A DNA stretch of 34,589 bases from Collodictyon triciliatum (taxonomy: Eukaryota; CRuMs). The notes under the pieces are model-generated. The model saw nothing but the letters and a program-made list of their open reading frames with translations, ran no database searches and was not told the origin of the DNA. The translations under genes were made by a program, and so were the position numbers. Location of the stretch: the NCBI GenBank assembly GCA_043381765.1, contig JBHJMP010000217.1:1-34589 (forward strand), in the 5' to 3' direction. Shown in pieces: positions 11,255 through 24,581 of the stretch (positions are counted from its first letter, which is position 1; every line of letters begins with the position of its first letter).

Positions 11255-14200
11255 TCAAGAAAAAGTCGGAGTGACAACGCGCATCGCTCCGTTTCCGCCA
11301 CCACTCGACCGGCTTGAGCGGGACGACGCGGCGCTGCTGCTGGTGCCCGGGCGAGAGCCTTGGGATGAGCCTGGGCGCGAAGACTGTTCGGAAGGTGCGC
11401 GGCTGATGCTCCTGTTGCAAACAGAAAAACAGTGCATGTTGAGGAAAAAGTAGAAAAGAGGAAAAGAAAAATGAAACAATTGAAAAGATACTATACTTTA
11501 ACCCAGATTGCTCCAAAGCGCGGTCTACAGCCCCCGAGATATCAGGATTCATCTTCACCACCTGATAGAGAGACTGCAATAGATATTTGTTGAACTCACG
11601 GAGCTCAGCAACACGAAAGTCCTTCTCTTCCATGCTGAATTCGTGTTCTCCGATTCCCCGCTTCTTTCTGTGCTCTTTGGAGAGTCTAGACAAATTAAGT
11701 TTAAATATTAAATGGTGTTTAGCGACACAAATCATGCTTGTATGTCTTGTTCTTACCTAAATTGATTCAGAAAAAGAAAAAAAAAAGAAATGTTTTAGTA
11801 AAGTCAATATGATAAGTACATACTTTGTCATTTGCTTGAAGGCACGCTCGAGTTTCGATTTTTGCTCCGATAACTCTTTGTCTGCCGAAGACTTTTTGGC
11901 TTCTAAAGTTTCCAGCTGTCTGAGAAGGAAATCTTGCTCCTGTATAAATAGGAACCCGCTTATTTATATGCATTTATTCATCTGAAGATACACAACGAAA
12001 ATATCAAGCTAATAACAATCATGCATATGGTTTTTATAGCCTACCTGTCTCGATGAACCGAGGCTCTTTTCTAACTCTGTCAACTCTTCTTGAAGGTCAC
12101 GTATTTCACGCTTCTTGAACCTAAGCTTATCCACTGCAGCTCGATGTTGCTACATAAACATATTTGATTTTGTATGGATAGTGCCCGCAAGCATATATCA
12201 CGTGAACAATTTATTACCCCTTCATTTTGCTCAAATTCAAAACAAAAGTATATGCTTGACTATAAACCTCCTCCATGTTGAGCTTCTCTCCGTATTCCTT
12301 TGAGTCTGTATCTACCCTACTCAGGAGCGCCCGAATCCTATTTTTTTAAAAATAAATAAATAAATAATGGTACTTCACAAAAACGTGGACGTAAGGGACA
12401 AAAAATAAATATATGAGGGGTTGCTGTCATATTGATAAAACATACTCTTCGTTTGAGCCAGCTAGCATCGATAGAGTGTTTTGCAGCGCCCTAATCTCCT
12501 TCTCGCATTGACGGATTTTGGAATCCAACTCATCTCCCTGCCGCTGAAGTTCTTCACGCTCTTGCGCAGCTTTGATAACAAAGTATGCAGGTGAACGTTC
12601 CTCGTCTCCTTCCCCCTTCAGTTTCCCTGCTATGACCTCGTATTTGCTGCGAAGTTTGTCGACTTTCACTAGCCTATCTTTAAGCTCTAGCATAACGACA
12701 TGTTTGTCCTCCTCGGCGACCTGCATTCACGAAAAGAATATTCAAACGTGTTCATCTACAAACTGTATTTATTAGGGATACATTCGATTATATTGCATTA
12801 CATCTGAATGAACTTTTTTTTTTTTTTTTTGGAAATTATAGAGTTTGTGGGGAAGAAAATACCTTCGCCTGAGCACGCAACATTTCTTTGTGGACACTAA
12901 TTTCCTTTTCTCTCTCCTCTAAGCTCGTCTGCAGTTGATGTTTGCGATTCTGGAGGCTAAATACCTAGTTTCATATATGCAATCACGTTGGGTCGATAAT
13001 CCGCTTTGGAGACTGACCAAATTATTTATTGAGTTTCTTGATGACTCGTACAATTAAAATCAAGATAACAGTATACCTCATCAGCTCGTTCATTCAGGGC
13101 ATCACGGAGTCTCTTGACTTCGAGTTTCATTACGTTTTGCTGAACCATTCTTTCCTCCTTCGCCTTAACTGTGCTTTTCAAACTTCGCTCGGCACTTTTT
13201 TGTATTGCATTTTAGTTTGGAGTTTTTTTTTTAGCATGGTGTATTACTCTAACAAAAAAAAAAAAAAAGTTATTTATTATCAATTTATATAATTTTCCTT
13301 TTTTTAAAAAAAAAATGGCGATGAAATAATATTATAGTGGATGGTTTCATAAACCTTTCATTGTCGAGGGTGATTTCAACAATCTTAGTCTCCAAATCAT
13401 CTTTCTCTTTGGCCAACTCTGCAACCTTACGTTTGGCAGCCCTAGATTGTTTGCATGAATTTAAAAGGTCCACTCTCAAATTGAGAAACCGTATATGAAT
13501 CGCTCGATTGTATGCTCAGTAATTTTGCACAGGAGAGCTGAAGAAGCATTAACCTTAAATCTAGCTCTAATTTTTTCATCTGATTTGTGAGCATAACATG
13601 TTCGGCTGTTTGTTTGTCAAGCTGAGCTTGAAGCTCCTCGATTTTTGCATTCAATACTTTTTTTTCTTCATCCGTGCGCTCTCCTTGAGCTCGAGCAACT
13701 TTTCGCTCAAGCTATGATATACAGTAATACCATGTTTTCAATTAATTTTTTTCAATTATTTATACACCACATAATATGAGAAGGCCACTACAAACTTGCT
13801 GAATCTGAAACTCTTGATTATAAATGAGCTCCTGCTGTTTTAGCGACGCATTATCCAACCTGTTACACATAATTGATAAAGGGATAACAGTGAGGAATGC
13901 AATTTCATTATATTTGGGAAGCCTGATGGATTCTTATGCAGCAGTGGGTACTCACTTGTGAATCTGACTTTGTAAGTTCTTCAGGACGGCTTGGGTTCCA
14001 ACAATTTCGGCAATAAGATTGGCCTCTTCTTGCCTTAGTTTGAATAGTTCTTGGGACTGTTTAAAGCATTCATCTTTCAAGGAACCGACTTCCTTTTCCA
14101 TTTCCTTTAATCTGTTGGTCTCTTGTTTATAATAGGCTTCTACCTAAAACGTCATTCTATCCATTAGTTACGGAAGGACTATATCTTTCTTGAACTAATA

Positions 14201-16346
14201 CAAAATGCTATCATTTGTAATATAGTGAACGATATATACAAAACCTTTTTCATTCCTTGCTCTAAATCATCTGTAAGAGAAAATTCCTGCTCAAGTTTCC
14301 TTTGAGTTTCAATTCTGTGCCTTTTCAACGCATCCAATTTTTTTCGCTTCTCTTCCAATTCAAACTGTTGCGTGCTTGTTTCTGATCTTTGTTGTCCCAG
14401 GTCCATGGCAACCTTTTTTTTTTTTCATCAAAAAATATGTATAAGCTGCTTATTATGCCTTATGATGTAAAATTGAATTACACAGGCCGCATGCGTACCA
14501 AATTGGACGAGTATGTAATAAGAGTGCAATTAACCTTGTTAAGAGTGTTTTTCATGACCTCTACTTCATCTTGAAACTCCACCAATCCTTGTTGAGAGGC
14601 ATTGAATTCTGTACGCTGCCTAGCAACTTGCCTGTCATAAAGTGTGATCTTATTTTCGACCTCCTAGAGGGATGGATTGATATACTGTCAATATTCGTAT
14701 AATTTTCTTTGGTTATAATCAATCAAGTAACTAAATAATGAAGGTATCTCTCTACTTGGAGATTAAAAAAAAGAAAAAGAGGGAGTTTTGTTTCATAATC
14801 GAGGAGTTGGTTAATGATGCAGTCCCAGAAAATACAAACCTTATTATTTGCCACTTCACCCTCTAGAAACTTTTTTTGCTCAGAGATGGCAGCTTGTTGC
14901 TCAGAGATGGCTCTCTGTAGTTAAAAAAATCTTCAGTGGGCCCATCAGCTTCAAGATAGATTAACAAGTTACTATTCATGCGTTCCTTTTTGCCTCATTT
15001 TAGTGAGAGTGTGATGACCATACCTTCACTTCTGCGAAACGCTCTCCTGCTCGGCGAATGGCTTCGTCTCGTCGCTGCATTGCCTGAATGGTGTCTTCCC
15101 ATTGTTTAATGAGGTCCTGTCTTTGTTTGTGCATTTTTTTGAATTCCTCTGCTGTCTTATCCAATTCGATTTGGCTAGCCTGAGTTTCTGTAATCTAAGT
15201 TTCATGAACGGAGGACGAAAAACATAAATATGGTTAGTCATCGCTTCGGCCACGATTGGTTTAATGATAATATACTCTAATACTACTGCCAAACAAATCT
15301 TATTATGAACCTCCTCGTCAAGCTCAGCTTTCTTCTTTAGCACATCTTTGGTGAGCTTCTCCACTTGAAGCGTAATATCTTTGATTTTTTGTTCATCTGC
15401 ACGAGTATACCTGTTTTGTTTTTCCAAAATAATTATTATACGGATACTTAACCACATATTCATACAGGAGATAACATCACCATTATTATTTTCTAGTAAA
15501 AAAAATTTGTCAGGAATCTGAGTAAACCTCTCAAGGGCAAGGTTATCATCTTCTTTTTGTTTGGCAGCCAGAGCCCATTGTTCCAACTCTTCATTATTCC
15601 AGTTTCGTTGCAGTTTAAATTGATCCAATTTGTCATTACCAGAGAATATTGAATTCTGAAGAACATTAATCTATGCATACCGGGGTTATCTTTAAAGAAA
15701 GGTAACATGCATACAATAGTTCATGACTATTTGCAGGCGGAATGAGAAAAACGTCGATATTCTTTTATATCTATATAACTACTTTTCTGTATTTGTACAA
15801 ATCCAAACCGCATCTTGAAGGTCGGACACTTGCTTATCAAGCCGCTTCATTTCGGCCGTGATGCGTCCGGTTTCTCTTTCGGCCAACTGGCGCATGTGCT
15901 GCTCAGAGTCAATTTCTTTGCCTTTTGCCGTGCTCAGCTGCTCTGTGTGAAACAGCTCCTGCTGGACGTTCTTGAGATGCTCGGTCATCACTTGGATGCG
16001 CTCCTGATTCTCAGAGACATCAGCCTCCAGGCGCATCAGAAGCTTCTCCTTCTCTTTAACCTATAATGCATATATTCAAATCGACGTCGTTAAGGCATAT
16101 AGTGAATAAATAAATAAAAAAAACTGTAATAAATAAATGAGTAAATAAGAAAAGGGAATATTCTTTTCAGTAAAAAAAATAAAATCGACGTGTATGTAAA
16201 TACTGTCCCACCGAGAGTTCAAATGGATTATAATTCACTTAGAAATGAATCAAAACCTCCTGATCAAGGCGTTTGTTGGCTTCATTTGCAAAAGGAGGAA
16301 GCTCTGTAACAAGGTCTACGCTCGGCATCTGGCTTCTCTTGGCCAT
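11255..16346 (-). CDS. CCDC39: CCDC39 homologue, axonemal 96-nm ruler coiled-coil protein (20 exons, ~914 aa)
   Basis: CCDC39 (FAP59 in Chlamydomonas) forms a coiled coil with CCDC40 along doublet microtubules. It sets the 96-nm repeat on which inner dynein arms and the nexin-dynein regulatory complex dock. Exons in coding order: 16346-16257, 16060-15809, 15670-15528, 15410-15311, 15194-15024, 14914-14840, 14663-14535, 14412-14245, 14143-13956, 13859-13796, 13711-13554, 13441-13355, 13182-13077, 12964-12863, 12720-12446, 12337-12268, 12149-12045, 11939-11824, 11685-11497, 11411-11255. All junctions keep frame. Diagnostic features are the N-terminal LPPFANEANKRLDQE, the segment ERSPAYFVIKAAQEREELQ at about residues 652-670, and a Ser/Arg-rich tail from about residue 863. 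Length is close to the roughly 940 residues I recall for the human protein. The last exon is clearly more G+C-rich than the others. The partner CCDC40 is not in this window. Confidence 0.93.
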
Positions 16347-16426
16347 TTTCCTAAGTGGACTCTTAAGTGGCTATGCCTTTGTGGATCTGGCCTGTGTGTA
16401 TGTACCAAACACGTTCCTATGGTCTA

Positions 16427-16838
16427 TTACTGACACACTTTGCAAACAATAAGGTCTTCCTCTGCACTTGTGTTGAGGCGATGGAAGCTGTCCAAGGGTG
16501 ACAAAAAGGTACTTTTCGGCTACGGCCTACCCTGCTGGTGGCTGCAATACAAGCGAGCACATAGAAATTCGTTAGCATATGACATGTTGACCAGACGAGT
16601 GAGAGTACACTGGCGAGTTGGTCCTGTGTCTCAGGAATCCATTCCTCAGAAGAGACCTTTCGCGGTCTCAAGACTCGCAGCCCATGTTTGCGCTCTGCTT
16701 GATTCATTTGTTTTGTTGCGTGTGATTGGGTGCGCTGTCGTAATGAACTTCGTTACGAAGATGGCCTGGACGTTTCGGTGTGTCCGTTGGATTAGTTTGG
16801 AAATTGAATGTGGAATTTTGGCGATACGTATTTGACAT
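16427..16838 (-). CDS. Doubtful small gene upstream of CCDC39
   Basis: I do not recognise this product. An ATG at 16838 opens MSNTYRQNSTFNFQTNPTD. A possible donor at CATCTTC|GTAACG leads after about 60 bp to a segment reading ERKHGLRVLRPRKVSSEEW. A second intron with a TGCTAAC-like branch site could end at the acceptor before PKSTFLSPLDSFHRL, which runs to a stop at 16429-16427. Other splice choices are also open, including a single 96-codon frame at 16417-16707, so the model is tentative. The region is more G+C-rich than the introns around it and lies only about 80 bp upstream of the CCDC39 start, so it may instead be 5' leader or promoter sequence. Confidence 0.3.
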
Positions 16839-17772
16839 GGTTGCGCGGGCTTTATTGTCAATGCAACCGCCCACGCAATACCTTCAATTTCTTCTTGTCG
16901 TCAGCAATGGTTGTGTCTATTGCGATTCGTTATTCAAGACTTCACACAGCTTCTATCCAGCGGCATCCATCTTTTACTGCCTTAATAATTCGGAACGGTC
17001 AACTAAAACTCTAAGAAAAGTAACATAAATACCCACACAATTTATCGTTTGCTTAAGAAGTTCTTAGAGACCTCTTGAAACAAACTTATCAGTAAAATAT
17101 GGGTCGCATCCATAGCGGAATGCTGGAATCTCCCAGATAGTCCGGTTTTCTTGAACCACGTGAGCTTGCCCAATCGGTACCACTAAGCTTTATATGCCCT
17201 GCTGTGTTTCAATACCATTTCCTTTATCGGTTTTCTTTGTGAAACTTTTTCTTTTTGGGGAGCTACAAATATGCTCTCATAGCCCAACAATTTTTTATTT
17301 ACGCTCACTTTCCATATCGTTTCGATTTTGGTTTTCTTGGACTGTTTTTTTTTTCCCCCGTAGCACTACTTCACCACTAAAATACTGCTGTCCAATAATA
17401 AATCATATCCAGTGAGACCGAACCCCCAAAATCATTCGCCGTCCATGCCTTATGCATATTGCTCTTCCAATCAGCATCTATCGAATGGCTTATCTAGAGT
17501 ACAGTGATATTGCATAGATAGATAGATAGATTCGTATGTACATGTTTTTATTTCATAGTTCCATTCACGCTATCAATATATTTGGAGTATAAGTTAGATA
17601 TCTCGGTGGTGCACGCATGAAAATAGTCGACAAACATACGCAGGGTTAAAGTGGCAAAATATAATAATGGATGTGAACACTTGAATGTTGCCTAGCAAGT
17701 TAATGAAGCTACGAGAATTGAAGTCATTAAATCCTGGCGTCCACATGTTGCCACCGATGCGACATCTTCCTA
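16839..17772. other. Intergenic region with no supportable gene
   Basis: This lies downstream of the PIBF1 stop on the minus strand. A minus-strand AATAAA at 17547-17552 could serve PIBF1. A short GATA run sits near 17516-17531. Open frames on both strands are short and unrecognised. Confidence 0.5.
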
Positions 17773-20700
17773 TCAGTATGTCGCATATGATGTGGTCGGT
17801 CCTTGTCGGGTAGTTTCATTCTGACGAAGTTTGGAGAACCACTCTAGGTTCTTCTCTCCAGAAGTAGCCTTAGGCCTAATTTGCAATGTTGGAGTGCTGT
17901 TCCCAAGTGCACGCGGCTCGTATGATGGTTTTGCTGTATTCCGTAACGATCCTTGCACATACTCATGCTTGGGTGTTTCTGGGAGTTGGTTGGGGACTGA
18001 AGATGAAACAGAGCTGTTCATTGCGGATGGTATATAGGCAACTTGGTTGGTGTGTAGTTGCTCAGGCCCACGATAAGCCTGGTGGTTAATTAAAAAAAGA
18101 TTTCTAGGTTAATTTTATGTCGTGACTTATCGCTAACTGTCAAGATAAACATCATTCTTTAGAACGATATTTATCTAAAGTCTTATTTTTTGTCGTAGAT
18201 AACCTTGGTTGCAGGGGATTGAGTACTTGCTAGACGACTAATATGAAATTACGGTAATAATCAATGACAAAGTGGTTGTTACATAGTGCCAATATAAAGC
18301 GACTAAAAATAAAATATAGGCATATGAGTAAACAGACTCAATTTTAGACATGGATAATTACTGTGTCGGTAGTAATGTAATAGGAGAAATTACTTTCTTT
18401 GATTTAACAAGCGCTCCATATCGATCTCAAGTTCGTTCTTTTTATTCAAGATATCCTGGAAAAGGTGTGATATACAGAGGCAAAAATTGCGTTCAGTTAT
18501 TTGTGCAATAGGCTTCAAGAAATATAAATGAATTGTTTCAAAAAGTAACATAATCATTACTTCATATTGGGCGGACATCGCTCTGTAATACGCAACCATT
18601 TCATTTTTCAAAGAATGTGAAGGAGTTTGTAAAATCAATTTTTTTGATTAGTATTCTTGGGAAATACTTATATCTAAGGACAAAATATAGAAACAAGATG
18701 ACCTAAATACGCACTCAAAACCAAAGAAATTTTAGCTGTATTTTTTTTTCGATATATGCACCTACTTCAAGCGTTTCTCTAGCTGGCCAATAACAACTTT
18801 AGCCGTCTTTAATTCATTTTCTCGAAGTTGTATGGACTCCACCAAGTAAGAGTAAGGTTGCTGTGTCTTTTGAATCATAGTGTTTGCTCGGTTCAACTGC
18901 ACACATGATAAATCGATGAATATGAGCCGACGGATATGAAACATTAGCATGAGTATTTGAATAGTTGAATGGCGATGAATATACTAGTTCGAATCTATTG
19001 AATGTCCNNNNNNNNNNNNNNNNNNNNNNNNNNNNNNNNNNNNNNNNNNNNNNNNNNNNNNNNNNNNNNNNNNNNNNNNNNNNNNNNNNNNNNNNNNNNN
19101 AAAAATAAAAATAAAAATAAAAATAAAAATAAAAATAAAAATAAAAATAAAAATAAAAATAAAAATAAAAATAAAAATAAAAATAAAAATAAAAATAATC
19201 TAACTGACCTCTCCTGAAATAGACTCGAAGTTTTCTCTCACTTCCGACAATTCCCTCTTCAATGAGTCGTTTTCCTTTTGAAGTTCTGCCTGTGTGAAAT
19301 GAAAGAAAATGGTTAGTTGGGTTTATAATTATGTTAATAAAGTAAACAACACGGCATGCAGTCAATTTTTGATCAATTAAGCAGAATGTTACCATTTTCT
19401 TAGCTAGTCTTATGTTTTGTCGCATTCTTCTCTTGGCTGTTGTAGGAACTGATGACCCGAATGTGTCAACGATATCATCTGGCTGTTGGTTTTCTAGATG
19501 ATAGATAATGCAAACAAATGCCTTATTTATAAACCTAATCGATAAAAGTGGCTACAAAGTGTTATTCTTTCATTTTTCTTTCACCATCCACATTGCCTCC
19601 TGCTCGAACAAGAGCCTCATCTAATTCCCTCTCCAGCATTTCGTAAGAGTTTAATTTAGCACAATTCGAAGTAAGGCCCATTTCTAAAATCAGCAATCGA
19701 TACTTCAGTAGATTGAATCGTGCATGTGTATACATAAAATTAAAGAGATGAAAGGACATGCTATGCTCAAATTTAGCTGCTTAATAAAAAAAATAATTAA
19801 ACTTTCATTTAATAGTTTGTTTGTTTTGTTCCGGTTGTTTTTAAATATATAAGAGGAGGAATAACCCAGTTCAGCGATGCGTTTAGATGTGTCAGTTTGC
19901 AATTTATAATACTCGCTCGTTAATACTTCCATTTTCTTTCGATAAAGGTCATTCTCCAAGATTGCTTTGCGCAGAGAGTCACGAGTTTCCTTTCATTTTA
20001 TATTTGGTAAACCAATCGGACTAATAAACATATATTTCTTTTATTGATACATATCACTACTATTTATATTCTATACACAGCTTACTTCAAATGCAATCGC
20101 CTGGCGCTCTGTTTCAAAAGACTTCATCTTCAAAGCGTTGGTCAATTCAGAAGACTTTGAATCTGAAGAAATTTGGTACTGGCGATACCTATTCAATATA
20201 TATAAAATGAGCCAAACATGAAAAAACAAAAAAAAACAAACAAAAAAAGCCTTCACCAAATCTTAAATATATTCATCAAGAATAATCTATATGACTTCTA
20301 ATCGGAAAAAAAAAAGAATAGATCAAGTTCACTGTTGCCATGATTATTATTTTTTTTTTTTTAAAAAAAAAGTAACGAAAATTAAAGGCATTTAAATGGT
20401 TGAAAATTGATATTGCCGTATGATTCGTGTGTTCGATTGATTCAGTTGCAGGAGGGAAAATATGTTATAATCAAAACTTATATTTACTCTTGCATCAGCT
20501 CTTGATATGATGTCTTCAATTCTTCTAGCTGAAGTGTAGCTTTCTTACAATCGGTAAGAGCCATATCACGAGCATCTCTCAAAGATCTGCATTTGGGTTA
20601 TTCGTTCTAAATTAAGAGAAATAGAGGAAATATACTATTTTTAAAAGAATACTAATAATTAAGAACCTGAGCTCTCTTTCAGTCAACTCTTTAGAATCGA

Positions 20701-23700
20701 GTCTGATTTTCTCTAGGTCAGACTCACTTTGGACTCGAATTCGGTCCAGCTCATTCTATATAATTGGATACTTAATGATACAACAAAATAAATTGAAAAT
20801 GCTTTTATTTCTATTCATTTTCCCTTCTTTTTTTTTTTTTNNNNNNNNNNNNNNNNNNNNNNNNNNNNNNNNNNNNNNNNNNNNNNNNNNNNNNNNNNNN
20901 NNNNNNNNNNNNNNNNNNNNNNNNNNNNNNNNNNNNNNNNNNNNNNNNNNNNNNTTTTTTTTTGTTGTTGGTAAATTATGTTTGTAAATGACGAATTCTA
21001 TAATTTCAAATTCAAATATAAATTCGATGAAATGTTTTACTCGAAGTCGCTCCTCATAGCCCATGCGTTGTTCCTCCCGGTTGTGAAGGAGTTTATCGTA
21101 CATTTCGTCTCTGGCCTTTTGTAACTATAATGTATTGGGTAAAAAGTTATCAAAAGTTATTTAATTGTAAAATATTTACGTTTCTTTTAGAATGTGCTAA
21201 ATAAAAAAAAATGTTTAGTTTGCATCATACCTCGTTGACTTTCGCTAAAAGTATAGTGCATTGGTCTTCTGCCTTTTCATACCTTAGCTTGCTAGTTTCG
21301 ACCTCTTTTGAGAGGTAAATCTGCCCAAATGATAGACATTTACAAAAAAATAAATGGTATTATTTATTTTATTTATTTTCGGGGTATTTCAGACCTTGTC
21401 CATTTTATATAAATCAACTTCCTGGCGTAACTGTTCATTGGTTTGTCTAAATTCATCTCTCATTGATTGGATTTCACTATACTAAGTATTTCGAGAAATA
21501 TGTAAGGTTACCATATATTGTAATTTTAAAGGAGTTCTTGAAAAATATCAGAGCCGGTTATTTTTTTCTCCAAAAGGACTTACTCGCATTTCAGATGTAT
21601 CTCTATCAGATTTAAGCTGCGCTAAATTCTTTTCAAGTTCATTTGCATAAAGTCTCAACTATTATTTTTCAGTGGTTGGTTGTATAAAGCGGAGGTCACA
21701 AAATAAACTTTCATTTTGTTTCACAGTTTTTTTCTCTTGTTGTTATTATTTGTATTAAGTCCTCTTAAGTAGTCATATGGTACGAAGGAGCATGAATGAT
21801 AAAATATTATAGTATACATCATCGTATAAGGAGCCTTTAGCTGTCAGCTCTTCCACTTTTACTCTCTTTTCATCAAGCTCTTTCTCCATCTTTCTGAATT
21901 TTGCTAAGCACGTATGTGATTTTATTTTTGACTACTGAAAGGATTTCATATTGAAATGGCTTTTATTAGGGTAATATATATGTCATATATGTCATATGTG
22001 GTCAATATATGTACCTTCAAATACGGCCAGGTCCATTTTTAATGTTTTGATTTCCTCGGTGGAACTCCGGACGATGTGTTCTTTTTCACGCCGACATGTC
22101 TCTGCCTTTTCTTCCAACTCAATCGACTTGGATCTAACACAATAGATTGATACAGTGAAATGTGTTTAGCACGGTTTCTTTTGGAAGTTTGAATTATGAA
22201 TAAATAGTGGCTCTTAATTGAAGGTCTATTTTTTAAAAAAAAAACATGCACCATAGAAAGACAATTATAGTTTCAGGCAATGTTGTATCGAATCTTATGA
22301 CAGAAAATACCGAAGTTCGCTCATGTCCTTTTTCAGTTGTTCTTTTTCATTACGGAACTGGACATACATTTCATACGACTTTACCTATATCATGAGTAGC
22401 ATTTTTTATTTTGCAAATGTTGAATAGGTATATAACCGAAAGTAATATATTCCATTTATTCGATTAAAAGAAAAATTGAGGGAAACTTAAAAAAATGGTT
22501 TGATTTATAGATAGAAATAAAACACATAATTCAATATATTATATGTGATATTGACAGTTGCTGTTCAAGGAAAGCTATGATATTTGGAATAGGGCGATTA
22601 AAATTGAAAACAAACTTGAACAAATTGCTCGAGAGTCCAAGAGTCGGGAGATTTCCCACGAATTTCAGCATATCTAGTGGAACGAATAAAAAAAAACCAT
22701 GAGAGCGATATATAAGTTAACTTAGGGAAGCGAGCAAAAGTGGTTCTTCGAAATAATGTTGGTCATATATTAATAACAGCCGCATACAGTGAATCTGATG
22801 GAATGATATCCATCAGGGAATTTCTTGTGTCACGTAATTGACCCAACCGGGTCGATGGGTGAGATTCAATCTAATTATTACTTTTAAATGAATAACTATA
22901 TATTATAAAATGTTTATGGTTGATAGTTTGTCTGACATTCCTCCCTTGGTACAATGAGACATGTCTCATAAATATTAACATTAACATTAACATTGACAAT
23001 AACAATAATCATAATAATCATAATAATCATAATAATCATAATAATCATAATAATCATAATAATCATAATAATCATAATAATCATAATAATCATAATTTCG
23101 AAAAACAGCATGTTAAAAGTGCCTTTTCGACAGTCTGAAGCAACTCAGTTATTTTTCTCTCGGCATCATGTTCAATCATCGCTACCCTTTCATCCGTTCT
23201 ATGATATTATGTTAAATGAAAATGTAGCTACATAATCTTTAATACAGTTTTTATCCACTCATAAAATTTGTACACGTCTTTCAAACATATTTTATTTTTA
23301 ATTTTTTAAAAAATATACTCATAAAGCACTTCTACTTGAAATTTTCGGTTACAATAGAGGGAGCAATTCATGTATGAGTGTACTTTTTCTTTTCAATAAG
23401 ATACATCTGGAGTCGATGTTCCAGTTCTTTGATGATTTCTTTTTGCTCGTGGATAACTTGCTGAAATTCACTCTGTATTTGTTGGTACATGTCAAAGTCG
23501 CTTCAACAAAGACCATAAATAAATGATACGAAGAGCTAACTTTGGATGATCATGTCGAAATCATCATCATCAAAATCCACAATCACCGCAAACTTGATTT
23601 AAAATTATTCAGGTTTCTAGGATAGACATCATAGCATATCTGATAGAGAATTACTCTCATGATGGCCGTTTCTCTTTCTCTGGATAGGATTTCTGCACGA

Positions 23701-23797
23701 AGCTTTTCGTTCTCTGCTTTAATTTTCTTTGATGCTAAATAAACATGAGCGCAATATGGTTTTAAAATAATGCTCATTTTGTCGAGTGACAGTTCAG

Positions 23798-23842
<45 letters not shown>

Positions 23843-24550
23843 TGATACGATCGTGCAAACAGCTCCCAAAAAAGAAAGTGAGAGATAACTTACAATCGAT
23901 CTTGGACGCATCATATTCACTATTGAAAGTCAAAGAGGATGAATCATGCCGAGACTCCTGATAGTGTCACATACAATAGCGAAAAAAAAAAATAACGGCC
24001 ATCCCAGTTAACAATTTACAACAATTATTTATTCATCATCAATGTTTTTCTTTCCCGTTCAAAATGATATTTCTTTCGTGCTTTCGTATCATAGAATTGT
24101 ATATGATCTCAAGTATCCCATTCTTGCTTAAAATATAATTAAAAATTGGGTGCTTTTGCTTCTTGCATAAAAATAAATAAATGAGAAACTTACTGAGCTT
24201 CCTCCATTCTCATTGGCACTTAGAGTGTCATTCAGAATCTGGCGTGCTTCCGGCTCTCCGATAGTCTATTTGATTAAAATTAAACACATTTTTTTTGAAA
24301 AAGTAATTTGATATGGAATTTAAAAAAAAAAGAAAGAAAAAACATGAGGTTGGTCTGTGACTCAGCGAGAATACATGTAATCCTTTGTTTCAAAGTAGAG
24401 GAAAGAAATGCTTGAGTTGGAAAATGAACGGTTTGAATATAAGAAATACAAGCAACTCGCCCTTTATAAACACGAAGCAAAGAAATTGTTATAGTGGGTA
24501 ATACAAAAAAAAAAAAAAAAAAAAAAAGAAAAAAAAATGTTATAAGGGGA

Positions 24551-24581
<31 letters not shown>

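Noticed and set aside
16440-16835. 131-codon open frame on the + strand
   Set aside because: It has no recognisable similarity and an unusual Cys/Trp/Arg-rich composition, and it overlaps a more protein-like arrangement on the minus strand.
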